Origin: a virus
Reading direction: 5' to 3' (one strand)
Length of the DNA: 21,868 nt
Virus record (IMG/VR): IMGVR_UViG_3300034374_003893
Span: 1 to 21,868 of that record
The notes beneath the pieces are model-generated. The model had not been told where the DNA came from. It did not search any database and saw only the letters and a list, made by a program, of their open reading frames with translations. The position numbers and the translations under genes were made by a program. This document shows positions 1 to 8,745 of the stretch, piece by piece (the stretch's first letter is position 1; the number at the start of each line of letters is the position of its first letter).

Positions 1-696
1 AAACGCTCCATTACCATCCATATTAATTCCTATGTTGGTTGCTGTATTGCCTACATTTAAAACTTGCTGTAAGCTTGGTGTTGTACCAGCTACACTTGAC
101 CACTCTACACCAGTTCCTGCTGAGTTAACAGTAAGGACTTGACCTGGAGTACCTACGCTACCACTATAGTCGTTGATAGTGGTTGTAGCCCCAAGGTTTA
201 GTGTTGTGCTTAAATTTACATCGCTATTAAAAGTAGATACACCACCTACAGTTAAGTACGATAGATTGTCTAATACGACTCCTCCGTTAGTTACATTAAT
301 AACTCCAGAGTCTATATCCATGTTTACTCCTGTTGCGGAGTTTCCATTATCTAATGTCTGTTGAAGTGTCTGAGTGTTTGACACTGAAGACCATTGTATC
401 CCTGAACCTGTTGATGTTAGTACTTGACCTACTAAACCTGTGCTGCCTCCAGCGGTTATACTATTTGGTATAACGCTTCCTATAATAGTAGCGTTGCCAG
501 TTAGCGTCATGTTTTGAATGGCTGAATTATTTACATCTAAAACAGACTGAAGTCCTTGTAAAGTAGATGTTCCCAGTATAGAGCTAACCTTAAATGTAAC
601 GGTCTTATTATTGTCGCTAACATCGGTTGCTATTAATAAATCCTCAGCCGATGGTACGACTGTAGGGTATACTGTAATATTTTCAATTTTTGCCAT
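1..696 (-). CDS. Tail-fibre-like structural protein, C-terminus outside window
   Basis: The reading frame is open from an ATG at 696 to the window edge, giving 232 visible residues. The product is rich in Thr, Ser, Asn and Gly and has short repeats typical of phage fibre shafts, such as GQVLTSTGSGIQWSSV and a second copy GQVLTVNSAGTGVEWSSV, and two related LQQ-L-(N/D)-GN-AT blocks. The N-terminal ~40 residues (MAKIENITVYP..., then DLLIATDVSDNNKTVTF) closely resemble the N-terminus of the gene just upstream (704-1252), suggesting a shared virion attachment module. It lies 7 nt downstream of that gene in a leftward operon. A fibre or spike role is inferred from composition and context; the exact receptor is unknown. 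Confidence 0.75.
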   Translation of the reverse strand, partial: MAKIENITVYPTVVPSAEDLLIATDVSDNNKTVTFKVSSILGTSTLQGLQSVLDVNNSAIQNMTLTGNATIIGSVIPNSITAGGSTGLVGQVLTSTGSGIQWSSVSNTQTLQQTLDNGNSATGVNMDIDSGVINVTNGGVVLDNLSYLTVGGVSTFNSDVNLSTTLNLGATTTINDYSGSVGTPGQVLTVNSAGTGVEWSSVAGTTPSLQQVLNVGNTATNIGINMDGNGAF

Positions 697-703
697 TTCT
701 TTT

Positions 704-1252
704 TTATGTTGTAGACATTAGTCTGTACTGAACACTTATTTTTAATTTACCTCCACCAACAGCAGATATTTGACTTGCACTAATAGATAAGTCAGTACCA
801 GCTACAGCTAAAGGAAAAGCTTGAGAAGTAGCTTCCCAAGTATTAACAGGAGAAATAATAGATGGTGTTACTGAGTTTAGAAGACTTGCGTTAAACTCAA
901 AATAGCTAACGGTTGTCCCTAAATATGTGGACGGCTGTATTCTAATAACATCAGTAGGCGCAAAATTAAAAGGAAGTCCAGAAGGCGTGTAGTAAGCCGA
1001 ACAACTAACTGGTATTATCAGGTCGTTGCTCGGATTATCTACATTAAGAGATACAGGGTTGCCAACTAAGTCTTGTAGTTGAACATCTGTCAGAGTAATT
1101 TCGGCAGGTGGCTGCGAACCCATAAATCCTTGGAGTGAACCGATAGAAACTGTTTTTGTGTTGTTTGAATCATTTACATCCGTTATTACAAAATAATCTC
1201 CTACGGCTGGTTGTACCAGAGGGTAAGCTGTTTGGTTCGCAATTTTTGCCAT
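704..1252 (-). CDS. Probable tail fibre / virion surface protein with shared N-terminal module
   Basis: A 182-residue protein starting MAKIANQTAYPLVQPAVGDY. Its first ~45 residues match the pattern of the following partial fibre gene (MAKI-N-T-YP-V-P, then a (V/A)TDV-D-N-KTV block), so the two look like paralogues sharing an N-terminal docking segment. The rest is predicted beta-rich (alternating hydrophobics, many Ser/Thr), with no transmembrane segment and no recognisable enzyme motif. The start codon overlaps the stop of the 80-residue gene upstream by one base (TAATG at about 1250-1254), indicating translational coupling. A structural role is inferred from position next to fibre and lysis genes. 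Confidence 0.65.
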   Translation of the reverse strand: MAKIANQTAYPLVQPAVGDYFVITDVNDSNNTKTVSIGSLQGFMGSQPPAEITLTDVQLQDLVGNPVSLNVDNPSNDLIIPVSCSAYYTPSGLPFNFAPTDVIRIQPSTYLGTTVSYFEFNASLLNSVTPSIISPVNTWEATSQAFPLAVAGTDLSISASQISAVGGGKLKISVQYRLMSTT

Positions 1253-1494
1253 TACTCTTTTTCTTCTTCTTTTTCTTTTATCTCTCCAGTTTCAAGATTA
1301 ATTACAGAGTTAGAACCGTACTTGTCCATAAGGTTTTTCTCGTTAATTTGAAACTCAACTTTGATTTCTTCTATTCTTTTACATAGAGCGAACTCCTGTA
1401 AAGATAAATCTCCAAGCTGACCTTTAATCTTGTTAAACTCCATGTTTAAAGACTGAAGGTCCTCTAATTCCTGTTTAGTTAATTTCTTTGACAT
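1252..1494 (-). CDS. Small coiled-coil phage protein
   Basis: An 80-residue, highly charged protein predicted to be mostly alpha-helical. Heptad-like hydrophobic spacing runs from about residue 8 to 58 (LEDLQSLNMEFNKIKGQL...). A short NLETGEI segment is followed by a Glu/Lys tail (KEKEEEKE). It has no signal or membrane segment. It sits between the holin and a fibre gene, and a -7 promoter box lies 31 nt upstream of its ATG. It could be an assembly chaperone or scaffold for the neighbouring fibre, but this is only inferred from size and position. Confidence 0.65.
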   Translation of the reverse strand: MSKKLTKQELEDLQSLNMEFNKIKGQLGDLSLQEFALCKRIEEIKVEFQINEKNLMDKYGSNSVINLETGEIKEKEEEKE

Positions 1495-1524
1495 TACATT
1501 AAAATTTAAAAGTTAATAATAATG

Positions 1525-1532
1525 CAAAGATA
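1525..1532 (-). promoter_or_regulatory. Bacteroidota-type -7 box, leftward
   Basis: On the minus strand this reads TATCTTTG, a perfect match to the TAnnTTTG -7 element. It would start transcription near 1518, about 24 nt before the ATG at 1494. No good TTTG -33 element is visible at the expected distance, so it may be a weak internal promoter for the fibre genes. Confidence 0.4.
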
Positions 1533-1542
1533 AGAAATTTAT

Positions 1543-1950
1543 TTACTGCTGTTGTTTACTACTGCCTCCAAAGAAAAAGTCTATAATGGTATTGACTTTT
1601 GCTGACATAGCTCCAAAGGTTGTTGATATAAATCCTATCTCATATTCTGTTAGTACAACAGTGTGTAGGACAAAGTATTGAAACATAACATATGTTAAAG
1701 CAAAGTATGCGACAGTAAAAAGACCAGCTAATATCTTTTGTATAAAGGCATCGTCTTTGTATAAAGAACGTGCGTCTTTTCTGTCTTCTACCTCTTTGTT
1801 AAAAGCTTCACGCTCGGCCTCTAACATTATCTTCTTTAACTCTAATTTAGCTTTTTCTCTTTCTTCGTCTGTAGTAATTATTTCGTCAAGTATGCCCTCA
1901 GCATTATCAACTACCTTTCCGAATAATCCTCCTAATACTTTATTAATCAT
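1543..1950 (-). CDS. Holin of the 3TM / GTA-holin type
   Basis: A 135-residue protein with the layout of the phage 'holin of 3TMs' family. It has a short amphipathic N-terminus (MINKVLGGLFGKVVD), a long charged helix with DRKDAR at residues 56-61, a clear membrane segment at about 71-91, a second hydrophobic stretch at about 105-126, and a terminal FFFGGSS. Holins form inner-membrane lesions that release or activate the lysis enzyme at the end of infection. The gene overlaps the DUF5675-like gene upstream by 8 bases, giving a compact lysis cassette. The family call is from motif recognition by eye. Confidence 0.75.
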   Translation of the reverse strand: MINKVLGGLFGKVVDNAEGILDEIITTDEEREKAKLELKKIMLEAEREAFNKEVEDRKDARSLYKDDAFIQKILAGLFTVAYFALTYVMFQYFVLHTVVLTEYEIGFISTTFGAMSAKVNTIIDFFFGGSSKQQQ

Positions 1951-2410
1951 AGTCAGTATATTTTATTGTTACCTCTTCTCCGTTAGCTATTGCTTTTGCG
2001 ATAGACGGATAAATCCTTTTATACGCATTAACGCTTTTACCCACGAATCCATCAGGGAGGATTTGATTATTTTCTTGTGCGTCCCCCACAATAAGGCATC
2101 CTGCAGTGTGTTCGTCAGTGTTGCCAGTATGTATAAGGATATACTCAAAGTTAGGAACATCAACGATATGCAACATACCACGATGAAGACCAGGATACTT
2201 TTTACTATATCTTTCATGAAACCCTCCTTCTTTTCTTAGTTCTATACAATATGTTCCAGCAGGCACTCGTGTTTCACCACGAACTTTTAATACTCTTCTT
2301 TCGTCTTCTAAGGTATAACAAAGGAATCGTCTACCCAGTGGCGTTAACTCAAAAAGCAGACCACTTGTAGAGTCTGCTTCTGAACTAAATCTTAATACTT
2401 CTAATTCCAA
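1943..2410 (-). CDS. DUF5675-like protein, putative lysis-associated enzyme
   Basis: A 155-residue protein with the hallmark pattern I associate with the DUF5675 family: TLED (33-36), KVRGETRVPAGTY (42-54), GMLHIVDVPNFEYILIHTGN (78-97) and TAGCLIVG (102-109). The conserved His (94) and Cys (105) within IHTGN...TAGC resemble a cell-wall enzyme active site, but the activity is not established from this sequence. It lies directly upstream of the 3TM-type holin and downstream of a small membrane protein, so a role in peptidoglycan cleavage during lysis is a reasonable inference. No other endolysin is visible in the window. Confidence 0.75.
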   Translation of the reverse strand: MELEVLRFSSEADSTSGLLFELTPLGRRFLCYTLEDERRVLKVRGETRVPAGTYCIELRKEGGFHERYSKKYPGLHRGMLHIVDVPNFEYILIHTGNTDEHTAGCLIVGDAQENNQILPDGFVGKSVNAYKRIYPSIAKAIANGEEVTIKYTDYD

Positions 2411-2413
2411 ACT

Positions 2414-2572
2414 TTACTTTTTAAGTATTCGGTATATTTTAAAAGCGGTATACCCTATTGCGAGTAGTAGTGATATAAATGTTAGAACTTCGTTGCACTC
2501 TGTTAATGTAAGTCCAAGCGCCCCTGCATTGGCACCTACTACTGTTGCGGTATCTTTCACTTCGTTATGCAT
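2414..2572 (-). CDS. Small single-span membrane protein of the lysis cassette
   Basis: A 52-residue protein (starts MHNEVKDTATVVGANAG) with one membrane segment at about residues 28-46 and a basic tail ending KIYRILKK. It stops 3 nt before the start of the DUF5675-like gene and follows a promoter box at 2639-2646. Size, topology and position fit a second holin, antiholin or spanin-like component; the sequence does not distinguish these. It is in a different frame from the end of the large adhesin gene upstream. Confidence 0.65.
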   Translation of the reverse strand: MHNEVKDTATVVGANAGALGLTLTECNEVLTFISLLLAIGYTAFKIYRILKK

Positions 2573-2633
2573 TTGTATTTGTTGAGACGTATGTAAAGTC
2601 CCCCATCCATGTTGTAGTTTGTGTCCAAATCAT
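2565..2633 (-). CDS. Possible 22-residue peptide preceding the lysis genes
   Basis: A 22-codon frame beginning MIWTQTTTWMGDF. Its ATG falls almost exactly at the predicted transcription start of the promoter box at 2639-2646, so it would be leaderless. Its stop codon lies inside the first codons of the next gene (ATGCATAA). The arrangement would couple its translation to the lysis gene. It could equally be chance, because the frame is also the end of a longer reading frame overlapping the adhesin gene. Confidence 0.25.
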   Translation of the reverse strand: MIWTQTTTWMGDFTYVSTNTNA

Positions 2634-2638
2634 AGTGG

Positions 2639-2646
2639 CAAAGTTA
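2639..2646 (-). promoter_or_regulatory. Bacteroidota-type -7 box for the lysis cassette
   Basis: The minus strand reads TAACTTTG, a perfect TAnnTTTG, 10 bases downstream of the adhesin stop codon. Predicted start is about 2632. No clear TTTG is seen at -33; upstream sequence is T-rich. It would give the lysis genes their own transcript separate from the 6 kb adhesin gene. Confidence 0.45.
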
Positions 2647-2655
2647 CAAAAAATA

Positions 2656-5600
2656 TTATACAGATCCTCCGTCACTAATTGTCCAGTTATTAGGAGCTGA
2701 TGTGAGTATGTTTCTTGATGCTTCAGCTGCACCACCTGCGCTATATTGAGAACCTCCAAAGTCCACTGATAGTCCGCTATTTACATTCTGATGAGCCCAG
2801 CTAACTAAAGTTAGGTTGTAGTTAGAAGTACTCAAACCAGTAGCGTTCTGCATAATTTTGTTTAAGTTAGTTACGTTTTCTATATTCCAAGCGGCTAAGG
2901 ATTGGTCGAAGCTATCGCAGTTGTATAGCATATAGCTCATGTTTTGAGCATCAGTTAAATCCCAACTATATATATCTCCATTAAATTGTACGCAACCATG
3001 AAAAGCGTAGTGCATAAACTGGACCTTAGAGGTGTCCCAGGAGTTCAAATGTTGGTTAAAGCTTGAAGCATTATAAAAGATTGCATTCATAAAAGTGATA
3101 TTACTTGTGTCCCAATCATTTAAAGGTTGGTTAAACGAAGAACATTCGAAAAATACACCTCCAGCCAACAATACAGATGATACATCCCAATTACCAATAG
3201 CTCCATTAAAATTAGTACAATCTCTAAACATTCTATAAAGGTTTGTAGTTGTGACAACAGGAGCGTCTGTAGCGGTACAAGTCATATTAGAGCAGCCATA
3301 GAACATTGCAGTATTATGTATATCTAAAGCTCCCCATCTATTGATGTTATTAAGCTTGAGGTAATCTCCAGCGTTATTAAACTGCCATCCCTGAATAGTA
3401 CCATCTATAGATATAGTCTTAGGTGTAGTGTCTGGGGTTTGTTCTACTACTGATATGTTGTTAACAAACATAGATGGACTACCTGCAGTGGCTAAATAAA
3501 AATTAAAACTTGTAGAAGAGCTTGTAGCAGTAACGTAATATTCTTTAGAGCCTGAAGTGGTAAAGTTAGGTATTGTAACGCCTCCAAACGAAGCGTTAGC
3601 AACTCCACTTATAGTAACATCAAAAGTAAGCCTATACGTTGCTCCAGGTGTTGTAATTACATTAAGACTTCCTGATAAACCTCCACCTGAACCATTATTT
3701 GTAAATCCACCACTACCATCAGCAGTCCAATTAGGACCACTTAAACTTGATACGTTTAGAAGTTCACTACCATAAGTATAATAGCTGTGTAGTTTAGCAG
3801 CGTCATCCCATGCTGTGATTTTATCTTGCTCTCCATCACCCCAGTCTACCACAAAGTCTTGTGTGCCTGAGTTAATAAGAGGAAGTTCAAACTGGTTGGT
3901 GTCTGAATTTACTTTTTTGCATGAAAAGCTCATAGATGCTGTAGCAACTCCTGCTCTTCCATATATTCTAAGTGGACCTCCAGGAGAAACAAAATAAGCT
4001 GAAACTGTTCCGTTACTACCAAGACTCAATCCGCCAAGAGATCCTGTGTTTTGGCTTGACCAACCCATGTTTCCTCCTGGTGCTATTTGATTGTAATTGC
4101 TAATTGTAAGTTCTAATTTATATTTTTCTCCAGCCTCTAAAGAAGGCGTAACATCCTCATAATAACTAACGCCAGTTGTAGCAACCTCAATAAAATCAAC
4201 GCTTGTAGCTGTTACGTTTGCCCAATGTGTTGGGTTGTCTGGTGTTCCATTTGTAATGTCTGTTAACTCATCACCCAAGGTTATTAGGTTAGGGTTGACA
4301 GTGAACTGAAAAGCATTGTCTGTAGGCACATATCCACCGTCTGTTATAGTCCAGTTGTTAGGTGCTGAGGTAAGTGTGTTCCTGGAATCAAAGGCGCTGT
4401 AAGAATAAGTAGCACTACCAAATGATGTTGTTAAATTAGGATTGACAGTCTGAGCAGCCCAGCCTATTAGAGTGTTGTTATAGTTGTCTGTAGAGATAGT
4501 CTGACCATTGTTTTTAAATGATCCAATATTAATTGCTGAAGATATATCAAGGTAACCAAAAGAAGTATCTAAAACATCCATATAATCAGCAAACGCAAAG
4601 AAATTATCTACACTTGAAGTGTCCCAACCATCAAAGCCAAAGGACATATCTCTACAGTTAAAAAACATATACTGCATATAACGAACCCTACTTACATCCC
4701 ACATGCTAACATCTTGATTGAATGCATTAGCATTAAAGAACATAGCATTCATATCTACCTCAGCGTCATTCTTTATAGTCCAATTGTTTAGTGGCTGATT
4801 AAATTTAGTAGCGTTTTTAAACATGCTGGCAAAGTTAGTACAAGAGCTAACATCCCAACTATTTAAAGGCTGATTAAACTCATCGGCATCTTCGAACATA
4901 TTATTCATTCGTGTAACCAAAGAAGTATTCCAAGAACTAATGTCTTGATTAAATATATTACAATGTCGGAACGTATTCCCCATGTTGCTTACACCTAAAG
5001 TGTCCCATCCTCCAATCTGACCGTTAAAAACAGGACAGTTATAAAACATGTAATCTATTCTGTTAGCTGAAGATATATCCCAGTTTTCAAGGCCCTTCCC
5101 TGTGAAGTCGTTACAGCTATAAAACATTTGAGCGAAGGAGGTTACATCGCTTACATCCCAATTTGATAAATCTCCATTAAAGTTACTGCAACCTCTAAAC
5201 ATTCTATAAAAGACAGTTGCTGTAATAAGCGGAGCGTCAGTTGCTGTACAGGTCATATTGCTGCATCCATAAAAAGCTTCTTGTTGATCAAGCTTAAAGT
5301 TAGATCCGCCCCAGTTAACAATGTTAGACATTTTTAATTTGTCACCACCCGAATCAAACTTAAAACCTTTTAAAGGCTCTGTGTTAGCACGAATACCTAT
5401 AGTGTATGTTCCTGATGATGGGTAGGTGTGAAGCGTTTCAGCTTGATTGTATGATGTAATAATATCTTGTGTACCATCACCCCATATCACTGTAAAGTCC
5501 AGTGTTCCTGCTGAAATCAAAGGTAGCTGGAATTGATTAGAATTACTAACTCCTGATTGAGCTGTGTTCACACTGAATATAAATTCATCACCTACCAAAG

Positions 5601-8600
5601 GATCTGGGTCTGGTGGAGAGAACGCTACAATATTATCAGGATTCATATTCTCCATAATACCTGATGTGTCAGATACTTGTTGTACTGATACGTTGTCTAT
5701 TGAGCCTTGAAAATCTTGACCTTGAAAACTTGTAGGTTGAAAATATAATGTAGTATTTACTCCCGAAACTCCATAAAAAGTATGCGTTCCACTTGCAGTT
5801 ACAGATGATAGCTGAACAGAACCACCTAAAACTATTGCAATTCCACCTTGATTAACATTTGTAGTGAATGTTATTTTGTATGTTTTGCCTGTTTGCAGTC
5901 CTACAGCTTGTCTAATAGAACTATTTGTTCCGTTAAAATTAGCAACACCATCTTCTATACTCCAACCTGTACCTAAAATCCAATCACTATTAGGGTCTAC
6001 TTGTTTAGCTACTATATTCGATATTGAAACATCAGCAATAGATGTAAGTCTGTTAAAATACAATCTGGTTACACCTGCATCAGCACCAACTGTTCTAAGG
6101 TAAACGCTATAAGATCCTGTTTGATCTATTCTCTGTAAAATTTGGCCTCCACCTTTTTCAACCTTAGCTTCACCTTCTCTAACTACTGCGTCAAAAGTTA
6201 TTAGATAAGTTTTATTTGCAGAAAAAATATTATCCTGATATAAACCACTTCCGTTAGAGTCATTACTAATTAACCTTGCTGAATCACCCTCAATGCTCCA
6301 CTTACTTGCCAAAGTCCAATGAGGAACTTCTTTGACTGATACGTTACTAATTAAAATTTGTTGATTTTGTCCAGCAGTTTGTCCAAATTTTCTATGTATA
6401 AATAAATCATAATTTCCAGTACCAATAAAATAAAATGTGAATTCTTGATATGATGTAGTCAAACTTACATCTCCAATAGTTGTTCTTGTAGCAGCTCCTT
6501 CTGTTTCTAATATTTCTGCATCGAATATTGCAGTAGCTTTCATTGTTAATACTATCTTATATGTTTTGCTATTTTCAAAGATATTTTGTTGATACAATCC
6601 AGCATTACTATTACTCCCATCAATATTTATACTTGCTACATCTGTAAATGTAACTGTAGACGAACCAGATTCATACAAATCCCAAGAGTCATTAGGGTCA
6701 GCACAAGAAAAATCTCCACAAGTAACTAACTCTGGTCCAAGTCCAAATAGTGGGTTTTTAATTAGTTGTGGTCCAAGCTCGTCAAAGTTTCCGTTGTCAA
6801 CACGTTCCTCTCCAAATGGATTGTACACAACATCATGTATAACAGGGTAGGTAGCTGGGCCTTGAGTATCACCCATTCTCCACCAGTGATCTAAATCACT
6901 CATACCTGTTAGGTCAATAGCTCTGGCATCATCCTTGTCTGTGTTAGGTGCTGCAAGGCTGGTAATAAGCTTTGATGTAATATCAGATATTGTGAAAGTA
7001 TCAGTAGCGCCTAATGGAGTAATCTTCAAAGAGTTACTTCCAGAGCCAGCGATAACTGTAACAGAGCGTGATGAGTTGTCAGTTGTACTTCTTAGTGCAT
7101 TAACAGCAGTACCTCCATTGATACTAACAGCCACACCGTTAAGTGAACCGTCAAGTTGGAATTGTACTTGGTATTTTTTACCATCTTCATAGGTAGCAAC
7201 AGTCTGTTCTAAAGCAGATGCTGTTGTTCCTGTACCATCATATTCAGCCTGATTAGAGGAGTTGACAGTCCATCCATCGCCAAATGTCCAGTCAGAAATT
7301 TCTTTGACTGAAACGTTGTCTACATCAAAGTTAAAATTACCACCACCAAATTCTCTTGATATTTCTAAATCATCTCCATTTGTGTTAGGAGATACATAAG
7401 CAGTATATGTGCCATCTGATGTAACATTAAGGTTTTCAAAATTAGAACTTGCTCCTGAAAATCCTACTTCACAAGAACCACTAACATAGTTTTTTATTTG
7501 TAACTGTATTTTATAAGTTTTAGCTGCTAAACTACTAATGTCTTGTCTCGCATAGCTATACTCATTAGTAGCACTTTCTAAATGTAAAGCGTCATTTTCT
7601 ATAGTTGCTGCTCCTCCTAAACTCCAATCTCCATTAGGGTCTACTTCTTTTACTGATAATGTATAATCTACGCTAAATGTTTGTGAACCATCAAAATCAA
7701 AACCTTGCAATCCCGATGATACAGAAGTAAAATAAAAGGTTAATGGTTGTGATATGTCGTGGTTATTTACACTTCTTGTTCCATTTTCAAAAAAATCAAA
7801 CACAGTACTGCCTGTAACTGAAGTTGGTGTGTAAACTACTTTATATGTTTTTCCATTACTTAAACCTGAGTTAGATAAAGTTACTCTTGGTCTTGAGTCG
7901 TTTGTTGTAGCATTTCCTTGCGACCTATAATTATTCGCTCCTAAAGAAGTACTAATACTTCCGTTAAGGTCTGTAAAAGCCACATTACCATCAGCATAGT
8001 TTGCATCTTCATCACCCAACTCTTCAAAATCACCATTGAGTATTAGCTCGCTTCCAAGCTCTGTGAAGTTACCGTTTACTGTAAGGTTGGGTGTGAAAGG
8101 AATACTATATAGATAATTTATATCAGCCTGCGTGAGAGCTCTATTGAAAATAGCAGCCTCATCCATATATATGTTCTTACTATTTACGCCATCAGTAGTT
8201 CCTAAAATAAACTTACCCCCATTGTCAAACATCTGAACAAAAGGACCAGGAGTATTGACTCTTGTGACAACATTGTTCAACTGATTGTTAACGTAAATTC
8301 GTATGGAATTAGATTGTGCGTTTGGAGTAGTACCATCAAAAGTAGCAACAATGTGATACCACTTGTTAGTTTCTAATACAGTATCATTTCTACCTTGCCA
8401 GTAAGATGTACTGGTGGATGAAACATTACTGTCGTAAAGTCTAATACGAACCCTACCAGCTGAATCTGTCTCTAAATTATACTCAGCATCAGCAGTACCA
8501 ACATCACCCTTACCGCATATCTGTACACTTTGAGCAGTGTCGACAAAGTAAACCCATGTTGAAATAGAAAAGGCACGATCTGAAGCGACTGTACCTGGGA

Positions 8601-8745
8601 AAGAAAACGAAGAGCTATCTCCGCAATTTATACGCTGCGCTGGAGAGTCAAAGTGTACTGAGTATATATTATCATACGCACTTACTCCGCTACCTGGCTT
8701 CTCACCAAAGACTCCACTTATTCCTGCTCCTATCGCTGTGCTCAT
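2656..8745 (-). CDS. Giant modular adhesin: LamG, jelly-roll repeats, two PKD-like + BspA-repeat modules
   Basis: A 2029-residue, probably virion-borne receptor-binding protein. An N-terminal LamG / concanavalin-like domain lies at about 28-216. It is followed by six or so divergent jelly-roll (carbohydrate-binding-like) repeats to about 1026, each ending in a variant of (I/V)(D/S)N(V/I)SVKE followed by W. A PKD-like domain with IWGDGTQD lies at about 1053-1117, then a BspA-type leucine-rich (DUF285) repeat block at about 1156-1472 (units such as MFYNCPVFNGQIGGWD). After another jelly-roll (about 1479-1611) the PKD-like plus BspA module occurs again (about 1612-2029), with a jelly-roll inserted inside the second PKD-like domain. 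No signal peptide or sorting signal is seen. The ATG follows the previous stop codon directly (TAAATG). Binding to host polysaccharide or surface protein is inferred from the domain types. Confidence 0.85.
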   Translation of the reverse strand: MSTAIGAGISGVFGEKPGSGVSAYDNIYSVHFDSPAQRINCGDSSSFSFPGTVASDRAFSISTWVYFVDTAQSVQICGKGDVGTADAEYNLETDSAGRVRIRLYDSNVSSTSTSYWQGRNDTVLETNKWYHIVATFDGTTPNAQSNSIRIYVNNQLNNVVTRVNTPGPFVQMFDNGGKFILGTTDGVNSKNIYMDEAAIFNRALTQADINYLYSIPFTPNLTVNGNFTELGSELILNGDFEELGDEDANYADGNVAFTDLNGSISTSLGANNYRSQGNATTNDSRPRVTLSNSGLSNGKTYKVVYTPTSVTGSTVFDFFENGTRSVNNHDISQPLTFYFTSVSSGLQGFDFDGSQTFSVDYTLSVKEVDPNGDWSLGGAATIENDALHLESATNEYSYARQDISSLAAKTYKIQLQIKNYVSGSCEVGFSGASSNFENLNVTSDGTYTAYVSPNTNGDDLEISREFGGGNFNFDVDNVSVKEISDWTFGDGWTVNSSNQAEYDGTGTTASALEQTVATYEDGKKYQVQFQLDGSLNGVAVSINGGTAVNALRSTTDNSSRSVTVIAGSGSNSLKITPLGATDTFTISDITSKLITSLAAPNTDKDDARAIDLTGMSDLDHWWRMGDTQGPATYPVIHDVVYNPFGEERVDNGNFDELGPQLIKNPLFGLGPELVTCGDFSCADPNDSWDLYESGSSTVTFTDVASINIDGSNSNAGLYQQNIFENSKTYKIVLTMKATAIFDAEILETEGAATRTTIGDVSLTTSYQEFTFYFIGTGNYDLFIHRKFGQTAGQNQQILISNVSVKEVPHWTLASKWSIEGDSARLISNDSNGSGLYQDNIFSANKTYLITFDAVVREGEAKVEKGGGQILQRIDQTGSYSVYLRTVGADAGVTRLYFNRLTSIADVSISNIVAKQVDPNSDWILGTGWSIEDGVANFNGTNSSIRQAVGLQTGKTYKITFTTNVNQGGIAIVLGGSVQLSSVTASGTHTFYGVSGVNTTLYFQPTSFQGQDFQGSIDNVSVQQVSDTSGIMENMNPDNIVAFSPPDPDPLVGDEFIFSVNTAQSGVSNSNQFQLPLISAGTLDFTVIWGDGTQDIITSYNQAETLHTYPSSGTYTIGIRANTEPLKGFKFDSGGDKLKMSNIVNWGGSNFKLDQQEAFYGCSNMTCTATDAPLITATVFYRMFRGCSNFNGDLSNWDVSDVTSFAQMFYSCNDFTGKGLENWDISSANRIDYMFYNCPVFNGQIGGWDTLGVSNMGNTFRHCNIFNQDISSWNTSLVTRMNNMFEDADEFNQPLNSWDVSSCTNFASMFKNATKFNQPLNNWTIKNDAEVDMNAMFFNANAFNQDVSMWDVSRVRYMQYMFFNCRDMSFGFDGWDTSSVDNFFAFADYMDVLDTSFGYLDISSAINIGSFKNNGQTISTDNYNNTLIGWAAQTVNPNLTTSFGSATYSYSAFDSRNTLTSAPNNWTITDGGYVPTDNAFQFTVNPNLITLGDELTDITNGTPDNPTHWANVTATSVDFIEVATTGVSYYEDVTPSLEAGEKYKLELTISNYNQIAPGGNMGWSSQNTGSLGGLSLGSNGTVSAYFVSPGGPLRIYGRAGVATASMSFSCKKVNSDTNQFELPLINSGTQDFVVDWGDGEQDKITAWDDAAKLHSYYTYGSELLNVSSLSGPNWTADGSGGFTNNGSGGGLSGSLNVITTPGATYRLTFDVTISGVANASFGGVTIPNFTTSGSKEYYVTATSSSTSFNFYLATAGSPSMFVNNISVVEQTPDTTPKTISIDGTIQGWQFNNAGDYLKLNNINRWGALDIHNTAMFYGCSNMTCTATDAPVVTTTNLYRMFRDCTNFNGAIGNWDVSSVLLAGGVFFECSSFNQPLNDWDTSNITFMNAIFYNASSFNQHLNSWDTSKVQFMHYAFHGCVQFNGDIYSWDLTDAQNMSYMLYNCDSFDQSLAAWNIENVTNLNKIMQNATGLSTSNYNLTLVSWAHQNVNSGLSVDFGGSQYSAGGAAEASRNILTSAPNNWTISDGGSV

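Noticed and set aside
2565-2759. 64-codon frame overlapping the end of the adhesin gene
   Set aside because: Most of it is a shadow of the adhesin in another frame; only the last 22 codons lie outside and are listed separately with low confidence.
3557-7192. Plus-strand frames opposite the adhesin
   Set aside because: Short hydrophobic shadow frames of repetitive coding sequence, without start signals.
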